A stretch of DNA of 64,000 nt from contig NZ_JAEKMH010000006.1 of NCBI RefSeq assembly GCF_016411825.1, positions 62,001 to 126,000 on the forward strand, given 5' to 3'. Positions 1-9,389 of the stretch are shown one piece after another. Every line of letters begins with the position of its first letter. The first letter of the stretch is position 1. A model generated the notes under the pieces. That model ran no database searches. It was not told where the DNA came from and saw only the letters and a list, made by a program, of their open reading frames with translations. The translations under genes were made by a program, and so were the position numbers. The DNA is from Devosia sediminis. Lineage in GTDB: Bacteria; Pseudomonadota; Alphaproteobacteria; Rhizobiales; Devosiaceae.

Positions 1-26
1 AAACACTTGGCCGGCCTCAATTCCCG

Positions 27-41
27 TTAAGTTTAGCCTAA
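27..41. promoter_or_regulatory. CtrA-like box upstream of the HD-GYP gene
   Basis: TTAA, seven bases, CTAA: one mismatch to the alphaproteobacterial CtrA consensus TTAA-N7-TTAA. It lies 45 bp before the chosen ATG at 87. Assignment by motif only; ctrA itself is in this window. Confidence 0.4.
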
Positions 42-86
42 GGGATGACTGCGTATGATTGCCGCGTTTCTGGCGGGGGCCCGACG

Positions 87-1136
87 ATGCGTTTGCTTGT
101 TGTCGACGATAGCCGGTCTAGTCTGGCGCTGATCGGCAGCATCGTCAAAGAAGCTGTGATGGGCGAGGTAGAACTGTGCCTCAACCCGCTTGAGGCCCTC
201 GAAAAATGCCATGAGCAGCAGTTTGATCTGCTCATCGTCGACCACATCATGCCGGAAATGGACGGCGTGGCCTTTACGGCCGCACTCCGCTCGCGCCCCG
301 CCTATCGCATCGTGCCCATCATCATGGTCACTTCCGACGCGAACAAGGCCGTACGCATCGAGGCCATCAAGGCCGGAGCCACCGATTTCCTGCAAAAGCC
401 CTTCGACCCGATCGAACTGCAGGCGCGGGTCTCCAATCTTCTGGCGCTGCGCCAGGCGCAAGTGGAACTCGCTGACCGCGCCCAGTGGCTTAGCCGCGAA
501 GTCGAGCGCGCCACAGCACACCTTCTCGCCCGCGAAGAAGAGATCATCTATCGCCTCGCCCGCGCTATCGAATATCGCGACGGCGATACCGGCGAGCATG
601 TCTCGCGCGTCGCCCAGATCAGCCAGCTGATCGGCGAAGGCATTGGCCTCTCGCCCGAGCGCTGCCGCATGATCTACCTGGCCGCGCCCCTCCACGATAT
701 CGGGAAGATCGGCATTGCCGACGCCATTCTCTCCAAGCCGGGCAAGCTCACGCCGGAGGAAATGGCCATCATGCGCGAGCATGTGACCATCGGCGCGCGC
801 ATCCTCGAACGCGGCGGCTCCGACCTCATCCGAACCGCCGAACTGATCGCCCAGAGCCACCACGAGAAGTGGGACGGCACCGGCTATCCCGATCGCCTCT
901 CGGGCACCGACATCCCGGTCGAGGCGCGCATCGTCGCCCTGGCCGACGTCTTTGACGCCCTCTGCTCCGAGCGTCCCTACAAGTCGGCCTGGCCCATCGA
1001 AAAGGCCTATGCGGAAATCATCCGCTGCAGTGGCACGCATTTCGATCCGGCATGCGTAGCCGCTTTCCGCGCCAAATGGCCGGACATCTGCGCCGCCATC
1101 GAGCCGCTCGAACCTGCCAAGGCCGCTGGCTTCTGA
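87..1136 (+). CDS. response regulator with HD-GYP phosphodiesterase domain
   Basis: Predicted two-domain signalling protein of 349 aa. Residues 1-120 are a receiver domain with the acidic pair D7/D8 and phospho-acceptor D52 in VDHIMPEMDG. A short coiled-coil linker (about 121-150) leads to an HD-GYP domain with HD at 203-204 (PLHDIGK), HHEKWDGTGYP around 258-268 and downstream metal ligands, so the c-di-GMP-hydrolysing machinery looks intact. An in-frame ATG at 45 exists, but ATG 87 is preceded by a G-rich ribosome site and puts the receiver motif at the usual distance from the N terminus. It stands alone upstream of the chemotaxis operon on the same strand, separated by about 460 bp, so a link between c-di-GMP and motility is likely but inferred. 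Confidence 0.9.
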   Translation: MRLLVVDDSRSSLALIGSIVKEAVMGEVELCLNPLEALEKCHEQQFDLLIVDHIMPEMDGVAFTAALRSRPAYRIVPIIMVTSDANKAVRIEAIKAGATDFLQKPFDPIELQARVSNLLALRQAQVELADRAQWLSREVERATAHLLAREEEIIYRLARAIEYRDGDTGEHVSRVAQISQLIGEGIGLSPERCRMIYLAAPLHDIGKIGIADAILSKPGKLTPEEMAIMREHVTIGARILERGGSDLIRTAELIAQSHHEKWDGTGYPDRLSGTDIPVEARIVALADVFDALCSERPYKSAWPIEKAYAEIIRCSGTHFDPACVAAFRAKWPDICAAIEPLEPAKAAGF

Positions 1137-1228
1137 ACGTTCATTATTACCTGAACAGGTGAGCCACCGCCCTTGCCGGGCGAATGGCTTGGCACGTCCG
1201 GCCGCGATCGCGCGCCCGCGAAGCCAGT

Positions 1229-1322
1229 GAATCAAAATCTATACTGACTCCAATTCTTCGCACTCGACTCTGAATCGAGCGCGATCGATTCACTGTGATT
1301 CACGTTGGATTCGGATTGATTC
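1229..1322. promoter_or_regulatory. cluster of eight GANTC (CcrM) sites
   Basis: GANTC occurs at 1229, 1246, 1266, 1272, 1287, 1297, 1308 and 1318. GANTC is the methylation target of the cell-cycle methylase CcrM in Alphaproteobacteria and can control GcrA- or CtrA-dependent promoters. The counts are read directly; the regulatory role is inferred. Confidence 0.6.
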
Positions 1323-1414
1323 AAGAAGAGACAGTACAAACACTTTGATTAAAATGATTATTAGCTGAAGTAATAACTATGAAGCTCGGAGATTTTTTCA
1401 AGGATTTTTCAAGG

Positions 1415-1429
1415 GTAACTAATAGTTAA
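1415..1429. promoter_or_regulatory. CtrA-like box upstream of the che operon
   Basis: GTAA, seven bases, TTAA: one mismatch to TTAA-N7-TTAA. It sits 167 bp before the first gene of the operon and overlaps the palindrome TAACTAATAGTTA. Confidence 0.4.
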
Positions 1430-1595
1430 GCGGAAGGTGTAAGTATAACATTCAAGCCGGATGGGAATACGGCGGACAACCGGTATTAATAAAACAGCGA
1501 GACTTAGCGGCCCCAGTCCAATCGCCTACCGATTTCCCTAGTATCTTTTTGCGGTAGAGAGACAGAATGTCATCCTCGAATAACTTCGTCCGGTC

Positions 1596-1931
1596 ATGGC
1601 CATGACCGAAGAACGTACCTACACGCTCGTCCTCTCGGGCGACGCCGGCATCAAGTCCGCCAAGGAAGTGGCGGGCGCATTGACCGAAGCCATCGACAAG
1701 CACGCCCGCATCGAGGTCGACACGCAGACCCTGTCCGGCGCCGACGTCACCACCGTGCAGACATTGTTGTCGGCTCGCGCCTCCGCCCATGCCCGAGCAA
1801 AGCACCTGACGCTGCTCGCGCCCCTTGGCGGCCCCTTGCAAGCCGTTCTGGACGCCGCCGGCTTCCTTTCTTCCGATCAGGAGCATGTCGGCTTCTGGTC
1901 CGCCCTTTCCGACCAGCCAGCAGGACACTGA
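1596..1931 (+). CDS. STAS-domain protein, first gene of the che operon
   Basis: 111 aa with the length and alternating strand/helix pattern of a STAS domain (anti-sigma-factor-antagonist fold). The region that normally holds the phosphorylated serine (DSSG-like) reads LSGADVTTVQTLLSA, so a serine or threonine there could still be a phosphosite, but the classical motif is not kept. It lies 2 bp before cheY and is clearly in the same operon. STAS proteins open several alphaproteobacterial chemotaxis operons, and their biochemical role there is poorly defined. A second in-frame ATG at 1602 is an alternative start. Confidence 0.75.
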   Translation: MAMTEERTYTLVLSGDAGIKSAKEVAGALTEAIDKHARIEVDTQTLSGADVTTVQTLLSARASAHARAKHLTLLAPLGGPLQAVLDAAGFLSSDQEHVGFWSALSDQPAGH

Positions 1932-1933
1932 GC

Positions 1934-2302
1934 ATGACCAAGACCATCCTCACGATCGACGATTCCGCCTCCATCCGCCAGATGGTGGCCATGACCCTGA
2001 CGTCGGCCGGTCTGGACGTGATCGAGGCCGGCAACGGCCAGGAAGGCTATGAAAAGGCGACCACCAACACCGTCCATGCGGTCCTGACCGACCTCAACAT
2101 GCCGGTCCTCAACGGCATCGAATTCATCAAGAAGTATCGCCAGCACCCCTCTTCAAAGGGCATCCCGATCATCCTGCTGACCACCGAGTCCGACGAGGAC
2201 CTCAAGCGCCAGGCCAAGGAAGCTGGCGCTACCGGCTGGATCGTCAAGCCGTTCAAGCAGGACCAATTGCTGGCCATCATCAAGAAGGTGACGGGCGCAT
2301 GA
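1934..2302 (+). CDS. cheY: chemotaxis response regulator CheY
   Basis: 122 aa single-domain receiver. D9/D10 (TIDDS), phospho-acceptor D53 (LTDLNMPVLNG), switch residue T83/T84 (LLTTES) and K105 (VKPF) are all present. It should be phosphorylated by the CheA encoded next to it and bind the flagellar motor switch (FliN and FliG are also in this window). The final codons overlap the cheA start as ATGA, indicating translational coupling. A second, distinct CheY-like protein is encoded at 58652-59020. Confidence 0.95.
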   Translation: MTKTILTIDDSASIRQMVAMTLTSAGLDVIEAGNGQEGYEKATTNTVHAVLTDLNMPVLNGIEFIKKYRQHPSSKGIPIILLTTESDEDLKRQAKEAGATGWIVKPFKQDQLLAIIKKVTGA

Positions 2303-4341
2303 ACCTTTCCGATCCGACCGAAACCTTCCGGCAGGAGGCGCGCGAGCTGCTCGACCAGCTCGAGGCAGGCCTGCTCGATCTCGAGCAGGACCCTTCCAAC
2401 GCCGACCTGATCAACTCGACCTTCCGGGCCCTCCATACGATCAAGGGCTCGGGCGCCATGTTCGGCTTCACCGCCGTGGCCGAATTCGTGCACGAGTTCG
2501 AGACCGCCTTCGATCAGGTCCGCAAGGGCCAGAGCGCCGCCAATGGCGCGCTGATCGAGGTAGCCCTGGACGCCAAGGACCACATCCACCTCTTGATCGA
2601 GACGCCCGAAACCGAGATCGGCGGGGGCGACGATATTCTCGATCGCTTGCGGGCCGTCATTTCCGGCGGCGCCGTACCAGCGGCCGCGCCCAAACCGAGC
2701 ATCATCGAGCAGGCGGCCAAGATCGAGCCCGTCCCGGCTGCCGCGGCGGCGACATGGCGCCTCGAATTTTACCTGCCCTCGGACGCGCTGATCTATGGCA
2801 CCAATCCGCTGCTTTTGCTCGAGGAACTGGCACAGATCGGACCGACCAAGGTCACCGCTCTGACCGGCCGCATTCCGGACCTGGCAACGCTCGACCCGGA
2901 AGTGCCCCATATCGGCTGGCGCGTCGACATCGAGGCGACCGACCCGACTGCGGCCATCGACGACGTCTTCCTGTTCCTGCGCGACAATATGGAACTCACG
3001 CTGACTCGCCTCGATACCGTCGAGGACTTGGCGGCGTTGCCGGCGCCGGCGCCAATGTCAGTGAACGCCGGACCGACGGTTGAGCCGATCGCGCCCGCCG
3101 CTCCTGCGCCGGCCCCGAGAGCAAAGGCCGGACCTGCGGCCGAAACGGCCGACCGCGCCGCTGCCTCATCGCTGCGCGTTCCGGCCGAGCGGCTCGACGA
3201 ACTGATGGACCGCGTCGGTGAGTTGGTGATCGCCCAAGCCCGGCTCAGCCAGATCGCCGGCCTCAGCTCCGACACTGCGCTGAAAACTATCGCCGAAGAA
3301 CTCGAACGCCTGTCTTCCGGCCTGCGCGATACCACCATGGGCATTCGTATGGTGCCGATCGGCACCCTATTCAGCCGCTTCCGCCGCCTGATCCATGACC
3401 TCTCCGGGGAACTGGGAAAGCCGATCGAATTCATCACTTCGGGCGAAGATACCGAACTCGATAAGACCATGATCGAGCGTCTGGCCGATCCCCTGGTCCA
3501 CCTCATCCGCAACTCGGTCGACCACGGCCTCGAAAGCGCCGACAAGCGCCTTGCCGCCGGCAAGCCCGCCAAGGGCGTGGTCCGTCTATCGGCCGTCTAT
3601 TCGGGCGCTGAAGTCGCCATTTCGGTCACCGATGACGGCGCCGGGCTCAACACTGCCCGCATTCGCGCCAAGGCGGAGGAAAACGGGCTGATCGCCCCTG
3701 ATGCCAAGCTCACCGAGCAGGAACTGCATCACCTGATCTTTGCGCCGGGTTTCTCCACGGCCAAGGAGGTCACTTCGCTTTCCGGTCGTGGCGTGGGCAT
3801 GGACGTGGTCAAGAGGACTATCGACGGGCTGCGCGGCACGATCGACGTGGCCAGCAAGCCAGGCGAAGGGTCGACCATGACCCTGCGGCTGCCGCTGACC
3901 CTGGCGATCATCGATGGCATGCTGGTCCGAGTCGGCAATGGCCGCTACACCATCCCGCTCGCCGCCGTCGAAGAATGCGTCGAACTGCCCGAGGGCATCG
4001 AAGCCCACGCCAAGGGCCGCAATTTCCTCGACATCCGCGGCGCGCTCGTCCCCTATCTGCGGTTGCGCGAGGTTTTCGGCACCACGGCCGATCCGGAACC
4101 CCACCAAAAGGTGGTGATCGTCTCGTCGGGCGAGGGCCGCGTGGGGCTGGTGGTCGACCAGATCATCGGCAACAACCAGACGGTCATCAAGCAGCTCTCC
4201 AAGCTTCATTCCGGCATCAAGTCGTTTTCTGGCGCCACCATTCTCGGTGACGGCACCGTGGCCCTGATCCTCGATACCGCGCATCTGGTTGCCTCCGGCC
4301 AGTCCTATGTCGACCGCAACATTACCGGGAGGGCCGCATGA
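2299..4341 (+). CDS. cheA: chemotaxis histidine kinase CheA
   Basis: 680 aa. Residues 1-105 are the Hpt domain with phosphorylatable H46 (HTIKGSG). Residues about 150-245 match the domain often found between Hpt and dimerisation segments in CheA proteins, in place of a classical P2. The dimerisation helices start near 290 (SLRVPAERLDELMDRVGELV). The HATPase domain runs about 350-540 with an N box (HLIRNSVDHGLE), DDGAGLN and SGRGVGMDVV, and a CheW-like regulatory domain ends the protein. It should take signals from the two MCPs through CheW and phosphorylate CheY and CheB. The start overlaps the cheY stop and the end overlaps the cheW start. Confidence 0.96.
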   Translation: MNLSDPTETFRQEARELLDQLEAGLLDLEQDPSNADLINSTFRALHTIKGSGAMFGFTAVAEFVHEFETAFDQVRKGQSAANGALIEVALDAKDHIHLLIETPETEIGGGDDILDRLRAVISGGAVPAAAPKPSIIEQAAKIEPVPAAAAATWRLEFYLPSDALIYGTNPLLLLEELAQIGPTKVTALTGRIPDLATLDPEVPHIGWRVDIEATDPTAAIDDVFLFLRDNMELTLTRLDTVEDLAALPAPAPMSVNAGPTVEPIAPAAPAPAPRAKAGPAAETADRAAASSLRVPAERLDELMDRVGELVIAQARLSQIAGLSSDTALKTIAEELERLSSGLRDTTMGIRMVPIGTLFSRFRRLIHDLSGELGKPIEFITSGEDTELDKTMIERLADPLVHLIRNSVDHGLESADKRLAAGKPAKGVVRLSAVYSGAEVAISVTDDGAGLNTARIRAKAEENGLIAPDAKLTEQELHHLIFAPGFSTAKEVTSLSGRGVGMDVVKRTIDGLRGTIDVASKPGEGSTMTLRLPLTLAIIDGMLVRVGNGRYTIPLAAVEECVELPEGIEAHAKGRNFLDIRGALVPYLRLREVFGTTADPEPHQKVVIVSSGEGRVGLVVDQIIGNNQTVIKQLSKLHSGIKSFSGATILGDGTVALILDTAHLVASGQSYVDRNITGRAA

Positions 4342-4847
4342 GCCAGACCCAGGAGCATATGCCCTCCTCGATGACGGCGCTGACCATCAGGCTCGATGAC
4401 GAATTGTTCGCCGTCGAAGCCGGACGGGTGCGCGAAATTCTCGATCTCGTGCCCATCACCGAAGTGCCCAATGCCCCCGACTTCGTCGGCGGCCTCATCA
4501 ATGTCCGCGGTCGCGTCGTGCCGCTGGCGGACCTCAGGGTCATGTTCGGCATGAACCGGCCCGAGCCCGACAAGGATACCCGTATCGTCGTGATGGAAGT
4601 GGACATGGACGGCGAGCCGACCATTGCCGGCATCCTGGCCGACAAGGTCCACGACGTCACCGATATCGAGGCGGCCTCCATCGAGGAAGCACCGCGGGTC
4701 GGCATGCGCTGGCGCCCTGAATTCATCCGCGGCATCGGCAAGCGCAATGGCGGCTTCATTATCATTCCGAACATGGAACGCATTTTCGAAACACCGGGCG
4801 CAAGAACCGCACCCGTCGCAGCATCAGAAGAAAGGTCTGCATCGTGA
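4338..4847 (+). CDS. cheW: chemotaxis coupling protein CheW (first copy)
   Basis: 169 aa CheW-fold protein that should bridge MCP tips and the CheW-like domain of CheA. It has the typical core of about 140 residues, including the [19 protein letters not shown] segment near residues 45-63. An extended C-terminal tail of about 15 residues (after the ERIFETPG region) is not part of the fold. It overlaps cheA upstream (ATGA) and the first MCP gene downstream (GTGA). A second, shorter CheW is encoded at 8878, so each MCP is followed or preceded by its own coupling protein. Confidence 0.94.
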   Translation: MSQTQEHMPSSMTALTIRLDDELFAVEAGRVREILDLVPITEVPNAPDFVGGLINVRGRVVPLADLRVMFGMNRPEPDKDTRIVVMEVDMDGEPTIAGILADKVHDVTDIEAASIEEAPRVGMRWRPEFIRGIGKRNGGFIIIPNMERIFETPGARTAPVAASEERSAS

Positions 4848-6949
4848 GACTGACTATCAAGACCAAACTGGCGGCCGTGTTCGGCGTGGTCGTCGCGCTG
4901 TCGGCGGGCAGCATGTTCATCGCCCTGCAGAACCTGGGAACGCTCAACTCCAAGCTCGAAACCATCGTCAACGTGCGCTCGGCCAACCTGGTCACCTCGG
5001 CGCAGATGCAGACCAGCCTCGAAAGCCTCGGCTCGCGCATTCGCGCGCAGATCCTGAGCAATGACCCGGCGGTCAAGCAGGAATACGTGGTCTCGATCGG
5101 CGAGGACTACGCCGAGCTGGCTGCCGGTCTGGCCAACCTCGAGGCCAGTGTCACCGATGCCGCGATGCGTGAACAGCTCCCGGCCTTCACCGCCAAGCTC
5201 GATGCGATGTGGGCAGAAGCCCAGGTCGCCCAGGAACTCACGCTCAAGAATTCCGATACTGCCGCTCTCCAGATCAGCCGCAGCGAGGGCTCCGGCTCGC
5301 TTGGCGTCTTCGAAGAAACAATGGGTGCGCTTCGCGCCTCGCTCCAACGCAAGGTCGATGCAGGCGACCTCTCGGCCTTTGCTCCCTATCAGGCCGCGAC
5401 CGAAATGTTCCTGACCGGCACCGACATGTTCCGCCAGCAGCGCAACGTGCTGCTTGCCGCTTCCCAGGACCGGACCCTGCAGGAAACCTGGCATACGGAC
5501 TACCTGGCCGGCGTCGAGGCCAATGAACAGCGCGTCGCCGACATGGCCCGCATCATGCCGCCTTCGGATGCCGCGCTCTTTAATGCTGCCCGCACCGCCT
5601 ATGACGACATGGTCGCGGCCATGAACAAGGCCGTCGCCGTGAGCATGGAAAATGGCGACTTCTTCGCCAACCAGTCGCTCGAAACCGTCAGCACGCTGCG
5701 CCGCGATGCCAATACGATCCTGCAGGCCATGATCGAGCGGAGCCAGGCGCTGATGACCGAGGCCGACAACGAGGCCCAGACGCTCTACGACAACTCCATG
5801 ATGCTGCTGATCGGCCTGCTCGTGGGTTCGGCCCTCATCGCGCTGGTCGCCGCCACCTGGATCGTCGTCACCATCTCCCGTGCCCTCTCCAGCGCCGTCC
5901 GTCTCGCCGACGAAGTTGCCGGCGGCAATCTGTCGGCAACGGCCGAAGTCAAGGGCGACGACGAGGTCACCGACCTCATCAAGACCCTCAACGCCATGAC
6001 CACCAAGCTGCGCGAAGTGGTGACCGAGGTGACAGCCGCGACCCGCAACGTCGCCGCCGGTTCGCAGGAAATGTCGGCCACGGCCGAGCAGTTGAGCCAG
6101 GGCGCCACCGAGCAGGCCTCCTCGACCGAAGAAGCCTCGGCGTCGATGGAAGAAATGGCCGCGACCATCAAGCAGTCGGCCGACAATGCATCGCAGACCG
6201 AAAAGATCGCCCGCCAGTCCGCTGCCGACGCGATCGCCTCGGGCGAGGCCGTGACCAATGCCGTCACCGCCATGCAGACCATCGCCGAAAAGATCATGGT
6301 CGTGCAGGAAATCGCTCGCCAGACCGACCTCCTCGCCCTCAACGCCGCGGTGGAAGCCGCCCGTGCCGGCGAACATGGCCGCGGCTTCGCGGTCGTGGCG
6401 TCGGAAGTGCGCAAGCTCGCCGAACGCAGCCAGGCTGCCGCAGCCGAGATCTCGACTCTCTCGGGCACCACGGTCAAGGCGGCGCAGTCGGCCGGCGAGA
6501 TGCTCTCCAAGCTCGTCCCCGACATCCAGCGCACGGCCGAACTGGTGGAAGAAATCTCCGCCGGCAGCCGCGAGCAGAATGCCGGTGCAGCGCAGATCAA
6601 CACCGCCATCCAGCAGCTCGACAAGGTCACCCAGCAGAACACCTCGGCCGCCGAGGAAATGTCTGCGACCTCGGAAGAGCTGGCCAGCCAGGCCGAGCAG
6701 CTTCAGTCGGCGATCAGCTACTTCCGCATCGACGCCAATACGGTTGCGGCCGCCAACGACACGGTGCCCGCCACCGCCGACCTCAAGGCCGCCATCCTCG
6801 CCAAGGCGCCGCACATGACCGCCAAGGCCAAGCCGGCAAAGCCCGCCAAGGCCAAGGCCAGGAGTGGTGCGGGCGGCGGCTTCGACCTCGACATGGGCGA
6901 TGCCGGTGATGACCTCGACGGGGATTTCGCCCGCCGCGGCGCCGCCTGA
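4844..6949 (+). CDS. methyl-accepting chemotaxis protein, large periplasmic sensor
   Basis: 701 aa transmembrane receptor starting with GTG, which overlaps the cheW stop. First membrane helix at about 8-28, a long (about 290 aa) helical periplasmic domain of four-helix-bundle type, second membrane helix around 323-347, then HAMP and a signalling coiled coil. The hairpin tip is canonical ([30 protein letters not shown], split here as [15 protein letters not shown] and [15 protein letters not shown]). The C-terminal tail is Lys/Ala/Pro-rich and ends [13 protein letters not shown], nearly the same end as the second MCP. The ligand is unknown. The signalling half is almost identical in DNA to that of the next gene. 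Confidence 0.93.
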   Translation: MRLTIKTKLAAVFGVVVALSAGSMFIALQNLGTLNSKLETIVNVRSANLVTSAQMQTSLESLGSRIRAQILSNDPAVKQEYVVSIGEDYAELAAGLANLEASVTDAAMREQLPAFTAKLDAMWAEAQVAQELTLKNSDTAALQISRSEGSGSLGVFEETMGALRASLQRKVDAGDLSAFAPYQAATEMFLTGTDMFRQQRNVLLAASQDRTLQETWHTDYLAGVEANEQRVADMARIMPPSDAALFNAARTAYDDMVAAMNKAVAVSMENGDFFANQSLETVSTLRRDANTILQAMIERSQALMTEADNEAQTLYDNSMMLLIGLLVGSALIALVAATWIVVTISRALSSAVRLADEVAGGNLSATAEVKGDDEVTDLIKTLNAMTTKLREVVTEVTAATRNVAAGSQEMSATAEQLSQGATEQASSTEEASASMEEMAATIKQSADNASQTEKIARQSAADAIASGEAVTNAVTAMQTIAEKIMVVQEIARQTDLLALNAAVEAARAGEHGRGFAVVASEVRKLAERSQAAAAEISTLSGTTVKAAQSAGEMLSKLVPDIQRTAELVEEISAGSREQNAGAAQINTAIQQLDKVTQQNTSAAEEMSATSEELASQAEQLQSAISYFRIDANTVAAANDTVPATADLKAAILAKAPHMTAKAKPAKPAKAKARSGAGGGFDLDMGDAGDDLDGDFARRGAA
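6041..6739 (+). repeat. long direct repeat, copy 1 (MCP signalling domain)
   Basis: About 700 bp encoding the MCP signalling domain. It aligns without gaps to 7973-8671 at a constant offset of 1932 bp, with only scattered, mostly synonymous differences except near the ends. Recombination between the copies would delete 1932 bp and leave one chimeric receptor. Confidence 0.85.
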
Positions 6950-6965
6950 TCTGACTCACGAACAT

Positions 6966-6989
6966 CCCGGCCGCCAGAAGGCGGCCGGG
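6966..6989. terminator. perfect 10-bp hairpin between the two MCP genes
   Basis: CCCGGCCGCC, loop AGAA, GGCGGCCGGG. No U-run follows, so it is more likely an attenuator or mRNA-stability hairpin inside the operon than a full terminator. Confidence 0.5.
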
Positions 6990-7036
6990 TCATTGCTGAG
7001 AATTCCCATGCTGACCATTACCAGGAGGTAACTTTG

Positions 7037-8869
7037 ATGAGCAGTCACCGCCGCCCGATATTCCGGTCCATACCGGCCAAGATACTTGCCCTCCAGCTTG
7101 CGTCCAGCATTGCCATTGCCGGCATCGTGGGTGGCGTGGGCTACTACGGTATGCTGAGCATGGACCATGCCATGCTGGCCATCCACGACGAGCGCATCGT
7201 GCCGCTCGAGGAACTGAAATTCGTTTCCGACGCTTATGCCATTGACATTGTCGACACCACCCATCGCGTCGCCTCTGGCTCTTTGAGCTGGACCGAGGCC
7301 GAGAGCAGGGTGCATGAGGCGGGCGAAATCATAAACGAGCACTGGGACACCTATGCTTCCGGAGCACTGACCGCCGAAGAGGCCGAAATCGCGGCCCGCG
7401 TCGAGGCCAGCAAGGTTGGTGCCGACGCCAAGGTGGCCCAGCTCGAAACCATCCTCGCCACTCGCGACACCGAGGCTCTCAGGGCCTTCGCCGATAGTCA
7501 GCTTTATGCTGCGATCGACCCGACAACCGAGGCAATTGCCGAACTTTCTTCCTACCAGTTGACCGCCGCCCACCACCTCAAGGAAGAGGGCGAGGCGCTG
7601 TTCGGTCTGCTGACCTGGATCATGATCGGGGTGAGCATCCTGGTCACCGCCATCGCCGCCTTCGTGGTGCTGCTCATCACCAACGGCATCAAGCGCAACC
7701 TGGCTTCCGCCACCAGCCTGGCCAATGCCGTGGCCGTGGGCGACGTCTCGGCCAATGTCAGCGTCAAGTCGGGCGACGAAGTGGAGGTGTTGGTCGACGC
7801 GCTCAATGCCATGACCGACAATCTGCGCCAGACCGCTGGCATCGCCGACCGCATCGCCGATGGTGATCTTACCGTCCGCCCCACCCCGCTGTCCGACAAG
7901 GACACGCTGGGCCTGGCGCTCGAGCGCATGGTGGAGAAGCTGCGCGATGTGGTTTCGGACGCCATGCAGGCCGCACGGAATGTCGCCGCTGGTTCCCAGG
8001 AAATGTCGGCCACGGCCGAACAGTTGAGCCAGGGCGCTACCGAGCAGGCTTCCTCGACAGAAGAGGCCTCGGCCTCGATGGAAGAAATGGCCGCCACCAT
8101 CAAGCAGTCGGCCGATAATGCATCGCAGACCGAAAAGATCGCGCGTCAGTCCGCTATCGATGCCATCGCCTCTGGCGAGGCCGTCGACAATGCAGTGACC
8201 GCCATGCAGACCATCGCCGAAAAGATCATGGTCGTGCAGGAGATCGCCCGCCAGACCGACCTCCTCGCCCTCAACGCTGCGGTGGAGGCCGCCCGTGCCG
8301 GTGAACATGGCCGTGGCTTCGCGGTCGTCGCCTCGGAAGTGCGCAAGCTCGCCGAACGCAGCCAGGCTGCCGCAGCCGAGATCTCGACGCTCTCGGGCAC
8401 CACGGTCAAGGCGGCGCAGTCGGCCGGGGCCATGCTGGGCAAACTGGTTCCCGACATCCAGCGCACGGCCGAATTGGTGGAAGAAATCTCCGCCGGCTCC
8501 CGAGAGCAGAATGCCGGCGCCAATCAGATCAACACGGCTATCCAGCAGCTCGACAAGGTGACCCAGCAGAACACCTCGGCCGCCGAGGAACTGTCCTCGA
8601 CTTCCGAGGAACTGGCGAGCCAGGCCGAACACCTGCAGTCGGCCATCAGCTACTTCCGCATCGACACCAACACGACGCGAACCGCCGCCCCGCCACCAGC
8701 CGCCACGCCCGAGGCAGAATTGCGCGCTGCAGTGATGGCCAAGGCGCCGCATATGACCAAGCGCAAACCAGCCCGTCCGGCAGAGCACAAGGGCGGCGGC
8801 TTCGACATCGCCCTCGACGACAGCGCCGACGACCTGGACGCCGATTTTGCCCGCCGCGGCACAGCATAG
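7037..8869 (+). CDS. methyl-accepting chemotaxis protein, second copy
   Basis: 610 aa. ATG 7037 is preceded by a perfect AGGAGG at 7023-7028 with 8-nt spacing; a TTG codon directly before it (7034) is less likely. Membrane helices lie at about 15-37 and 190-212. A periplasmic domain of about 150 aa lies between them, much shorter than in the first MCP and unrelated in sequence. HAMP and signalling domains follow with the canonical hairpin tip. The tail ends [13 protein letters not shown]. From 7973 onward the DNA is nearly identical to the first MCP gene without indels, so the pair arose by duplication and sensor swapping, or is kept alike by gene conversion. Confidence 0.93.
   Translation: MSSHRRPIFRSIPAKILALQLASSIAIAGIVGGVGYYGMLSMDHAMLAIHDERIVPLEELKFVSDAYAIDIVDTTHRVASGSLSWTEAESRVHEAGEIINEHWDTYASGALTAEEAEIAARVEASKVGADAKVAQLETILATRDTEALRAFADSQLYAAIDPTTEAIAELSSYQLTAAHHLKEEGEALFGLLTWIMIGVSILVTAIAAFVVLLITNGIKRNLASATSLANAVAVGDVSANVSVKSGDEVEVLVDALNAMTDNLRQTAGIADRIADGDLTVRPTPLSDKDTLGLALERMVEKLRDVVSDAMQAARNVAAGSQEMSATAEQLSQGATEQASSTEEASASMEEMAATIKQSADNASQTEKIARQSAIDAIASGEAVDNAVTAMQTIAEKIMVVQEIARQTDLLALNAAVEAARAGEHGRGFAVVASEVRKLAERSQAAAAEISTLSGTTVKAAQSAGAMLGKLVPDIQRTAELVEEISAGSREQNAGANQINTAIQQLDKVTQQNTSAAEELSSTSEELASQAEHLQSAISYFRIDTNTTRTAAPPPAATPEAELRAAVMAKAPHMTKRKPARPAEHKGGGFDIALDDSADDLDADFARRGTA
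7973..8671 (+). repeat. long direct repeat, copy 2 (MCP signalling domain)
   Basis: Second copy of the repeat at 6041-6739, offset 1932 bp, same orientation. Confidence 0.85.
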
Positions 8870-8877
8870 GAGCCGCC

Positions 8878-9336
8878 ATGGCTGAACTTTCGCAATACGT
8901 CACCCTGGGCGTTGCCGACGAACTCTTCGCGGCGCCGGTCACCAAGGTCCAGGAAATCCTCGACATGCGGCCCATTGCCCGCTTGCCGCGGGCCCCGGAC
9001 AACCTCCTGGGCATGATCGATGTCCGCGGTGAGGGCGTGCCGGTGCTTGACCTCCGGCAGACGCTCGGCATCGCTCCGGCGCCGGACACGGAAAACACCC
9101 GTATCGTGGTGCTCGCCGTAAACGGCCCCAACGGCAACGTGATCGTTGGCCTGCGCGCCGACCGCGTGTTCGAGGTGACCGTGCTCGATAGCGAAACCCT
9201 CGATCCGGCCCCGGCCATCAGCGCCGGCTGGAGCGGACATTGCATCGAGGGTATCGGCCGGCGCAACGGACGGTTTGTCACCGTGCTCGATCTCGATCGC
9301 CTTTTGGGCGACGCCACGCTCGGCATCGCCGCCTGA
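8878..9336 (+). CDS. cheW: chemotaxis coupling protein CheW (second copy)
   Basis: 152 aa, same fold as the CheW at 4338 but clearly diverged (MRPIARLPRAPDNLLGMIDVRG against the equivalent segment of the first copy). It starts 8 bp after the second MCP, with GGAGCC before the ATG. It should couple receptors to CheA. Two non-identical CheW proteins in one operon may set array composition or receptor preference; that is inference. Confidence 0.93.
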   Translation: MAELSQYVTLGVADELFAAPVTKVQEILDMRPIARLPRAPDNLLGMIDVRGEGVPVLDLRQTLGIAPAPDTENTRIVVLAVNGPNGNVIVGLRADRVFEVTVLDSETLDPAPAISAGWSGHCIEGIGRRNGRFVTVLDLDRLLGDATLGIAA

Positions 9337-9344
9337 TCGGCCGC

Positions 9345-9366
9345 TGACCGGCCCATGGGCCGGTCA
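9345..9366. other. 22-bp perfect palindrome between cheW and cheR
   Basis: TGACCGGCCC followed by ATGGGCCGGTCA reads the same on both strands. It could form a hairpin at the end of the second cheW. There is no U-run, so read-through into cheR is expected. Confidence 0.45.
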
Positions 9367-9389
9367 ACCCCGCGTATCGGAGTAAGTTC

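Larger units (their letters stand above)
1137..1595. other. 459-bp non-coding region before the che operon
   Basis: No plausible gene. The left part is GC-rich; from about 1229 it holds a dense run of GANTC sites (1229-1322), then an AT-rich stretch (1323-1560). That stretch contains an 11-bp tandem repeat (TTTTTCAAGG at 1394 and 1405), an imperfect palindrome TAACTAATAGTTA (1416-1428) and a CtrA-like box. It presumably carries the promoter of the chemotaxis operon. Confidence 0.7.

Noticed and set aside
1189..1196. TTGGCACG, resembling the -24 half of a sigma54 promoter before the che operon
   Set aside because: There is no TTGC-type -12 element at the required spacing, and the site is about 400 bp from the first gene.
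4322..6814. Very long open frame on the minus strand opposite the first MCP gene (and similar ones opposite 33-1235, 6956-8788, 20807-23023, 48976-50931)
   Set aside because: These are shadows of high-GC coding sequence: repetitive His/Asp/Gly-rich translations with no family similarity, exactly opposite well-recognised genes.
9345..9366. Palindrome after the second cheW as an intrinsic terminator
   Set aside because: No T-run on either strand, and cheR/cheB must be expressed from the same operon.
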